From: Heracleum sosnowskyi
Taxonomy: Eukaryota > Streptophyta > Magnoliopsida > Apiales > Apiaceae
Direction of reading: 5' to 3'
DNA: 64,000 nucleotides
NCBI GenBank assembly: GCA_030848705.1
Contig: JAUIZM010000015.1
Location: 1,674,001-1,738,000 of the forward strand
Translations under genes and position numbers: made by a program
Notes under the pieces: generated by a model
Databases searched by the model: none
Told to the model about the DNA's origin: nothing
What the model saw: only the letters and a program-made list of their open reading frames with translations
Shown: piece after piece, positions 56,960-64,000 of the stretch
Layout of the letters: each line of letters begins with the position of its first letter
Position numbering within the stretch: position 1 is the first letter of the stretch

Positions 56960-57106
56960 TTAGAAGCTTTTCAGTCTTGAAATGAGTTCTGGCTTTACTC
57001 GTCTTAGTTTGGGGAAATTATCATTTTCATCTCTTTCACTTGTGCCTTCATCCATAATCATTGCTTCTATCTCAGGACAGTTTTCAATTATGAGGCTTAG
57101 TTGCAC
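56960..57106 (-). pseudogene. NBS-LRR resistance gene fragment (LRR part)
   Basis: A 48-codon piece on the minus strand reading VQLSLIIENCPEIEAMIMDE, then FPKLRRVKPELISRLKSF before TAA. The C-P-x-(I/L)-E-x-(I/L) segment followed by acidic residues and FPKL is typical of leucine-rich repeats in CC-NBS-LRR proteins. Too short to be a gene; it lies next to the truncated end of the LTR fragment. Confidence 0.5.
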
Positions 57107-57263
57107 AACACATTATATGAATATGTATTTCATTGAAGGATAATCTTTAATTGTTAACTCAAATTGAACAACAAATAACCGCTATTAAAAAGACCTTCAT
57201 ATGTATTCTAACAAAATTAAAGTTTCAAATTTAATGAAAAAATTATAAAAAAAAAACTTATTC

Positions 57264-58965
57264 TCATCCAAACTTCTTAATGGTAGGCATTTTGACGGCT
57301 CCAACTTTTTGGGTAGACATTTTGAATTTTTAAGAAAAATAAAAATTCACTTGTTCTTGATAAATCACAACAGTATGGATCTTGATTTGTGCGTCAATCA
57401 GTAGGCTCTGATGCCAATTGTTAAGTCTTGATATGTTTGTAGAAGAGGGGGTTGAATACAAACTGTACCGTTTTATCGAATTTGTTCGGTTCGTGATTTA
57501 ACAATTCAAGAACAAATAAGTGCGGAATAAAATGAAACAAGATTCAAGTTAAATATAAAATATATTAAACTTGAAGGGTGTTACAAATACAGTAAAAATT
57601 ACAAGGTTTGAATCTCAAACTATTAAAACAAATCTAGAATAAATTTGACATGAATTTATCTATTTTTGTAATTAAAAGATCGAATACTAAAAAGTAGTTC
57701 AGGATAAATTCTAGGGATAATGATCCGCTAGATAGTCAAACAACAACAACAAGTAACTAATTTCTAGTGGTTTGGATTTAACAATACAATCTATAAATTA
57801 ATTGCTTGGAATTTGAAGCTCGACAGTTGAGTTCTTGTTTAAGCAGAAGAAAATGGATGTAATGTTTATGTTCTGTCTTCTGTTTTGTGTGCAACTAATT
57901 GTTCAACAATGTACGCCCTTTTTCTATCCTTTATAACCAAAAGTCAACTGCACCTTTTTAAATAAAAAATGTACGCCATTTTCATTTCTAAATCCATATG
58001 ACACTCGGTATGACTTGTTGTTTTTCTTGGCATGACTGACTGAAAATGAGCTTGTATGACTCAGAAATAGCCTTATAGCCTTGTATGACTGACTTTTAAG
58101 CTAGTATGACTCTTAAAACCAACAGTCATACAAGCTGTATGACTCTCGGTATGACAGTCATGCAACTAGTATGACTGTCGGTATGATAGTCATACAAGCT
58201 TGTATGACTGTCATTCTGACAATCATACTAGTATAAAATATAAGTCATACTAGTATATAATTAATTCTAGATTAATTAATCTTTCAATTAATTTAAAGAG
58301 TAAATTAATTCTGGATGAATTAATTTACTAGATAAATTAATTAACTAGATAAATTAATTAACTGATAATTAATTAAAAGAGAATTAAATACTATTTCCTG
58401 ATAAAATTAATTCTAATTTAATTAACTTATCAATTAATTTAAGGAATAATTTAATTCATCTTGAATTAAATTATTGATTAAATTAACTATTGATTTGGTT
58501 AATTAAAAGAGAATTAATTTAATCTCTTGAGAGCTTCCTTGACTTGAACCACTGAAATTGATGAAGAACTTCCACTGAATGATGTTGACACTTGATGTAC
58601 TGTCTGGTTCATAAGTGACTAACTGCAATGACTGTTCTTCAATCCTTGACTTTAAGTTGTGGTTCTTTTTCTTTCCCTCTATCAAATTCTGTAACTTGTA
58701 CGCTTCATGTCACACTTCTGAAATCTCTGTCACTTTAAATAGATCCACTTTCTTGAATACTTCACTGAGGCTTGATCAAATAAATGAACTTCTTCTATTG
58801 TAGAATTACTCCAAGTCAGTAGATGACTTTAAATCTTCATTCTCTTGACTGATAAAACCCTCTGAGATTCATGTGACATCTAATCTAATATTTACTTATT
58901 ACGTTCTTGTTTAAGTTGAGTAGAATCCTCGATGTTTACAAATAGGCGAGTGCATATGCCTTTCA
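57264..58965 (-). mobile_element. 5' fragment of Sirevirus element C (LTR, PBS, gag start)
   Basis: On the minus strand: LTR 58965 to 57419, primer binding site (GGCATCAGAGC, about 57406-57416), a leader, then a gag start at 57320 reading MSTQKVGAVKMPTIKKFG before a stop at 57264-57266. That start matches the usual opening of Sirevirus gags. The rest of the element is absent, so the copy is cut within the first codons of gag. Confidence 0.8.
57419..58965 (-). repeat. LTR of element C
   Basis: 1547 bp, TGAAAGGCATATG...CTTAACA on the minus strand. Homologous to the LTR at 3645-4985 outside the word cluster. Its cluster (58005-58255) consists of GTATGAC / GTCATAC words such as AGTATGACTGTCGGTATGAT, unlike the GTAGTACTA words of the other copy. 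AT-rich TTAATTAATT blocks follow at 58255-58520. Confidence 0.8.
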
Positions 58966-59029
58966 GTCAAGTACAAAGACAATACTAAAAACGTGTATGT
59001 ATATTATCCTTTACAGAAACGTGCCTTGA

Positions 59030-59690
59030 TTTTTGGAATCCCATTCCCCTAGCCACGAATCTGGTTCCAACAGCAGCTGCAATGATCATCTAGTTAGTAT
59101 ATTTGTTTGTCGTTATGATAATTACGTGTTCATACAGGAAAACAAAATATGAACTTGCCAAAAGATGCAATTTACATGGTTGAAACTCCTTTGGCAATGT
59201 TTTTAATGCGAGTGACTATTGTCTTGTAAAGTCCATCTCCGTACATAAACACATTTACCTGATCCTTGAAACTGATCCTTGGTAACAGTTATGTACTCAT
59301 CATAAGTATACCTCCCTTTATTACCCTTCAGATATGCAGCAAAAGCAACACTAATATTTTTGTATCGTCCACTTCCATCTTGTGCTACAACAACATTTGG
59401 TGTCACCCATGCATTGTTACTGGCTAACAACTTTCTATCCACAGACAAAAGCCACCTGGGACAACCATACTTATTATCACAAGCTACATTAAGAAGGCAT
59501 TCATGACTTGCAGTCACGTTAAAAGGAATGTTGAACGACTTGAATATTAGACATTGTCGAAACAATAGCTAATGCATTAATGTCAATTGAGTTGCATTTA
59601 AAAGTCCATTTTACATTGTGGCATTTAGATCATGATGATCAGCACATCCATCAATGCAACTTTGCTGATAAGAAATCACTTTTTCGTCAG
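59030..59690 (-). pseudogene. Pectinesterase (pectin methylesterase) pseudogene
   Basis: Read on the minus strand. Remnants of the inhibitor-like prodomain (SYQQSCIDG near 59680, then KSFNIPFNVTA near 59520) are followed by the enzyme start: WLLSVDRKLLA, NVVVAQDGSGRYKNISVAFA, YLKGNKGRYTYDEYITVTKD. Near 59040-59090 is a piece of the next segment (VGTRFVARGMGFQ). Pectinesterases demethylate cell wall pectin. Frameshifts, stops and small deletions (for example between GRY and YDEY) break the gene and the catalytic QTY/DFIFG segments are not present. The remainder was probably lost; element C lies directly next to the break. Confidence 0.75.
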
Positions 59691-60959
59691 AAAGATATCA
59701 AAACTACCAGGCACCAGCCGAGGTACTCATTTAAAAATCAAATTAAGTAATTTGCCACTCATAGGCAAGTCTTATCTTAGGCAACCATAATAAGTATTTT
59801 TATATCATAGAAGCATGTATAGATAATTATCCAGGCAGTTAGATATAAATGGTTCTATTAATTCCTATAAGCTTGACACTGTGACATTCTTATAGTCTGA
59901 CATCGAGATGTTACATGAAAAGGGCCCATTATGGTTCTAAAACTTCTTCTAGAGCAGTTTGGGTATAATATATCATCATTAGATGTTAATGGGCAACTAG
60001 ATATTGGTACTTATGCAACCTTTAGCTTTGAATTCATTCGTACTTGAATAATCAAGATTAAGAAATACGTAGATATCGAAAATAAACAATAAGGGAATAT
60101 TAAATTTACTATTGTCTTAAAGTATTGATCGTTTTCTTGCAAGGATACCTTTTTAGAATTCAATCTTAAAAATCTTTCTACTATTAACGTAATGATAATA
60201 GATTTGTATAAGTGCAAATGATCCACATCTATTTACCGGTGAATGTTGATTTTTAAGTCATCATAAATACAGACATTACCATTAAAATTTGAAATTATTT
60301 ACAACATCAAATTAATTTTCACAAATTTCTCATAACCAAAAACCTAGCATATAAACATTCTCAAGTATCGCAATAATTAGTAGCTAACCTTATCGCTAAA
60401 GCTGAACATTACCGACGATCCAACATGAAATATAAAGGCATCCCTTTTGTAATATCCAGAGCTCCCACCAGGTAACAAATTATTTTAAAGCACTAAGACC
60501 TTAGCTCCATTCATAGCCAACTGTCACCTATACTAATATAAATATAAAAATTATAAATGAAGATTTGATTAAAAAATTACATGACAAAAAGCTAAATGTT
60601 AATCAATTTTTTCCAAAACAAAGTAGAATGGAATCAAAGTTACCAAATTCAAATTTGGCCTTGTCTCACAATAACTGGAATATGACCTGATCATGTGTAT
60701 GCAGAGAAAGGCTTACTTAATTCCAACTTTGTCAGCCTTCATAATAATTATCAAATAATATGATTTAACTTTGTACCTCTAAGGAGACCTAATTAAGAGC
60801 AAGAGACGGGGAACTTAATTCACTTAAAATACAGATAAAAAATATTATTAAATCTAACAGCCAGGGTACTCATTTAAAGATCAAATAAACAGAAATAATA
60901 TCAAATCTATCCGCCAAGGTATTCATTTACGGGGAAGCTAATTGGAGGCATGTATAGTT
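59691..60959. other. Intergenic, no supported gene
   Basis: AT-rich, with an open minus-strand stretch (60011-60226) without domain. A minus-strand reading near 60395-60475 (GGSSGYY...FIFHVGSSVMF) vaguely recalls phytocyanins but is too short to call. Confidence 0.4.
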
Positions 60960-61474
60960 TGTTAGATATAATTGCTGATGTTTGTTTATCAGTGTTTAAA
61001 GTACCAGGAAACTATCCGAGTTTAGCTGGAGGACTAGTCAGAGTTTAGCTGGAGGACCAGTCAGAGTTTGTTAAAGTCTGATGGTCAGAGTTTACTTAGC
61101 TGTCAGTAAAGTCAATGAACATTCTAGAAGCGATATTCTTTGAAGATGGAAAGAAGCAAAGAGATATCAAGATGGCTAAGGAAACGGAACAGAAGACAGA
61201 AGCAATTCTAGATTGATATTAATTGTATAGCTGATTTATAGGAATATCAATTAGAAGATTGTATGTAGCTGTGTACTATATAAACACATATAGGTTAACC
61301 CTAAAAGGGATGCGAATACGTGAATTATCATTCTTGTAACCTAGCAGCTCTCTGTGATATTTTACATCACTGAGAGATGAGTTTTTAATTCCATTCAGTT
61401 TATTATTCATAAACAGTGTTCTTATTGTTATCTCATACATATACTTGATTATATATTGTGTATTCGGCCTAACA
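60960..61474 (+). repeat. 5' LTR of element D
   Basis: 515 bp, TGTTAGATATAATTGCTGAT...CGGCCTAACA, with inverted TGTTAG/CTAACA ends. It has a direct duplication of GAGTTTAGCTGGAGGAC(T/C)AGT at about 61018-61069 and repeated GTCAGAGTTTA words. Followed by the primer binding site TGGTATCAGAGC. Confidence 0.85.
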
Positions 61475-63547
61475 ATTGGTATCAGAGCCAAGGCTGTTTA
61501 ATATATACAGTTTTTGATCCAAACACAAGTTATAATCATGGTTGAAAATACCCAGGCAGGTTCTAATGCTCAGAAGGTTCAACCAACTTCTGTAAGTCGA
61601 TATGAGACAATCAGGGTTCCAATTCTAAGACCAGTGGAATATCCAATATGGAAGGTGAAGATGACCATGTTTCTGGAAGCCACGGATCCAGAATATCTTG
61701 ATAGAATCAATGATGGTCCTCATATGCCAACAAAACTGTCTCCAGTTGTTGCTGGTCAAGAACAAAAGAGCATTCCAAAAGAAAAGAAAGATTGACTCCT
61801 GAAGACATCTCATCAATTGCAAAGGATGCAAATGTTAGACATCTTCTCCATAGTGCTTTAGATAATGTTATGTCTAACAGAGTTATTGGCTACAAAACTG
61901 CCAAAGAGATTTGGGATGCTTTAGAAGTCAAATGTTAAGGAACAAGTGCTATAAAGAAGAACAGGAAGACTATTCTTACACAGGAGTATGAACACTTTGA
62001 TTCGAGACCTGATGAAACTTTGACTGAGACATATGACAGATTCTGCAAACTGTTGAATGATTTATCTTTTGTTGATAAAGAATATGAACTTGAAGAGTCG
62101 AATCTCAAATTCCTTCTATCTCTACCTGAAAGATGGGATTTGAAGGCAACGACAATAAGAGATAATTATGATCTTACAGAAACAGATCTCGATGAAATCT
62201 ATGGTTTGCTTAAAACTCATGAACTTGAGATAGAGCAAAGAAACAAAAGATCTGGAAAGAAGACAAAATCTGTTGCTCTCAAAGTTGAAGGAAAACCTCT
62301 TAAGAAAGAAACATCAAAGAAGAAAGCTAAGGGAAAGGCTTTAGTCATAAAATCTGAAAGTGATTCATCAAACTCTGATGATGACTCAAACACTGATGAA
62401 TCTTCTGAATCTGAGGATGATGAAGAACAAATGATGCAAATGGCTGCTTTAATGGTGAAGACTTTCAAGAAGATGGGTTTCACGAACTTCAAGAAAGGAA
62501 AGAGATTCTCAAGGAGAGATTCAAACTCTGAAAGGAAGAATTTCAGAAAGTCTGACAGAAGGGATATCAAATCTGGGAAGAAAGACAAGTCTGAAATCCA
62601 GTGCTACAAGTGTAAAGAGATGGGTCACTATGCTCCAAAGTGCAAGAAAGGAAAATCTGAAAAAACACTCATTAGTAAAGGAAAAGACTGGGCAGACACT
62701 TCAGATTCAGATGAGGATGTCAACTATGCTCTCATGGCAACTGTTCAAGATGAAGCTGATTCATCTGAAAACAAGGTACCTCTAACAACTTATGCTTATG
62801 ATATTGATAATATATCTGAATTGAGAATTTATCTTAAAAGCATACATGTTAGTTATAGGGATCAGACTTTAGAAAATGAGAGAATTAAATCTGAGAATCT
62901 TAAGCTTAAAGAGAGAAATAAATTTCTTGAAGAAGAACTTGTTAACATGCAACAAGATCAAAAGGAAAGAGATGATGCTGTTTATGTTGAACATGAGTTG
63001 CTTAAGAAATTTAGGCAATTAGAATCTGATTTGGAAAAAGAAAGAAAGGTAATTAAAACCTGGACAAACTCTGGTAAGGACACACATCAGGTGTTTCAAA
63101 CAGACTCGGTAGGGTTAGGTTACTGTGAGAAAGATGAACTTAGGTTTAAAGATAAGGTTAAAGTTAGAACACATCTTCCACCTATGAAATTTGTTCCTGA
63201 ATCCAGTAAACTAAACTCTGTACTTGAAAAAGAAACAGTTAAGGAAGAACCAGTAAAAACTTGTGTTAAACAGGTTAATGTTGGTTTAATGACAGAGAAA
63301 CAAATCAAGTACAAGCTCAAAGAGGTAAAGTCTGTTGAGAAACAGAAAGTGTCCAGGAAAAATAGAAATGGAAAGGTAGGCATTAATAAAAGCAATAATC
63401 ATTTGCCTATCACTGATGCTCCTAGAAAAACATGTCATAATTGTGGTAGTTCTAACCATCTTGCAAGTTTTTGCAAGAAAAACAAAGATATTAATTCTTT
63501 ACCCTCCATGTCTGGAGTTCAGAATGATTATGTTAGGGTTAGACCAC
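60960..63547 (+). mobile_element. 5' part of Sirevirus-like element D (LTR, PBS, gag)
   Basis: LTR 60960-61474, PBS at 61477-61488, then a broken gag up to 63547, where other DNA interrupts it. Pol, env-like ORF and 3' LTR, if present, lie beyond the window. Confidence 0.8.
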
Positions 63548-63582
63548 TGTTACGACCAAACTCAACACGCAAGTGCACGTGA
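61538..63582 (+). pseudogene. gag: gag of element D, frameshifted and truncated
   Basis: ATG at 61538 opens MVENTQAGSNAQKVQPTSVS and the capsid start (VPILRPVEYPIWKVKMTMFL). A frameshift falls near 61790 and a TAA at about 61936 breaks the reading, which resumes in 62020-63582 (ETYDRFCKLLNDLSFV, LLSLPERWDL). It continues with a Ser/Asp-rich linker, CCHC knuckle CYKCKEMGHYAPKC (about 62600), a coiled-coil-like region and a second knuckle, CHNCGSSNHLASFC (about 63435). The last codons after about 63540 derive from inserted DNA. Similar in architecture to the gag at 37996. Confidence 0.85.
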
Positions 63583-64000
63583 TCTCAAGTAATATAGATA
63601 GCAAATAAGGTTCGTTCCTACAGGGACTCGTTGTTTGTCTAGTTAATTCACTCACCAATGTATGATTATTATCCGATGCTAAAACAAATAACAAAGTGGT
63701 TTGTTGTTATCACTATAATTAATCTAAGAATTATAACTAATTATCAACTACTTGAACTGAGATTTATGTCGAATTACTTATGCGAATAAAACATGGAATT
63801 CTAACTTCATTAAACAATCCATCTATAGTCTTCAATTCTCTAGCCCTTTCATGTGATTTGTTAATACCTGATCGAACACACAAAACTGATATAAGCCAAC
63901 TTTCGTTGTACCAATACCATCCTAAATAATATCCACAATTAAGATAGAAATCACTTAGTCTCCCAATTATGCTTAGTCCCTATATGTCTATAAAGATTGA
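63548..64000 (+). mobile_element. Unidentified insertion into gag of element D
   Basis: Sequence changes abruptly at TGTTACGACC, followed by ACGCAAGTGCACGTGATC and GGTTCGTTCCTACAGGGACT. A TGTTA start in the middle of a gag suggests an LTR beginning, and the CGTTCCTACAGGGACT phrase is common in plant LTRs. Only one end is in the window, so this is an inference. Confidence 0.45.

Noticed and set aside
60395..60475. Phytocyanin-like fragment on the minus strand
   Set aside because: The similarity (FIFHVGSS, VMFSF) covers fewer than 30 residues and lacks the copper ligands.

Overview
The window is nuclear DNA of a flowering plant, most likely a eudicot. Its host genes have plant introns and plant-specific families (OVATE protein, seed maturation protein), and Ty1/copia, hAT, Helitron, Mutator-like, Harbinger-like and mariner-like elements fill most of the rest. 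The species cannot be read from the sequence.

Layout. 1-11.9 kb: broken Sirevirus-type copia elements. A decayed env-like ORF runs into one LTR, which runs straight into a truncated gag, a broken pol, a spacer and a second, different env-like fragment. 13.1-15.7 kb: a complete four-exon ribosomal protein S18 gene with telo-box and GGCCCA promoter motifs. 15.7-23.3 kb: AT-rich intergenic DNA with a Mutator-like MITE (9-bp TSD), degenerate Helitron arrays, a Harbinger-like element with possible captured sequence and a Stowaway-like MITE. 23.3-23.9 kb: an OVATE family gene (minus). 24.1-26.3 kb: a non-autonomous hAT and two head-to-tail Helitrons. 27.2-29.4 kb: a three-exon SMP-domain LEA gene (minus) with a LINE remnant in intron 1. 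30.0-30.7 kb: another hAT MITE. 32.9-33.3 kb: a small HSP20-like gene (minus). 33.7-34.3 kb: a MITE inside a TA microsatellite.

34.9-51.0 kb is a three-level nest with target-site duplications at each level. A 683-bp hAT MITE (TSD CTCACAGG) holds a minus-strand copia element with gag and protease only (TSD AAATC). That element holds a nearly intact Sirevirus (36894-50040) with two 1038-bp LTRs that differ at about 2 sites. 51.2-55.0 kb is a related but larger hAT with a broken transposase (TSD CTTGCATG). 56.2-59.7 kb holds pseudogene fragments (L-aspartate oxidase, NBS-LRR, pectinesterase) around a 5' Sirevirus LTR fragment on the minus strand. From 61 kb to the end is the start of a fourth Sirevirus-like element, cut by another insertion.

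Most notable signal: the Sirevirus-like elements carry family-specific short palindromic words, TCAACGGAA/TTTCGTTGA in one, GTAGTACTA in another, GTATGAC/GTCATAC in a third. These cluster in the LTR. In the best preserved element they recur in the pol-env spacer and in linker segments of gag, pol and the env-like ORF, often as perfect hairpins. Two LTRs that are homologous outside the cluster carry different words at the same place.

The supported host genes (RPS18, OFP, SMP, HSP20-like) are independent transcription units. The rest is mobile DNA and gene debris.
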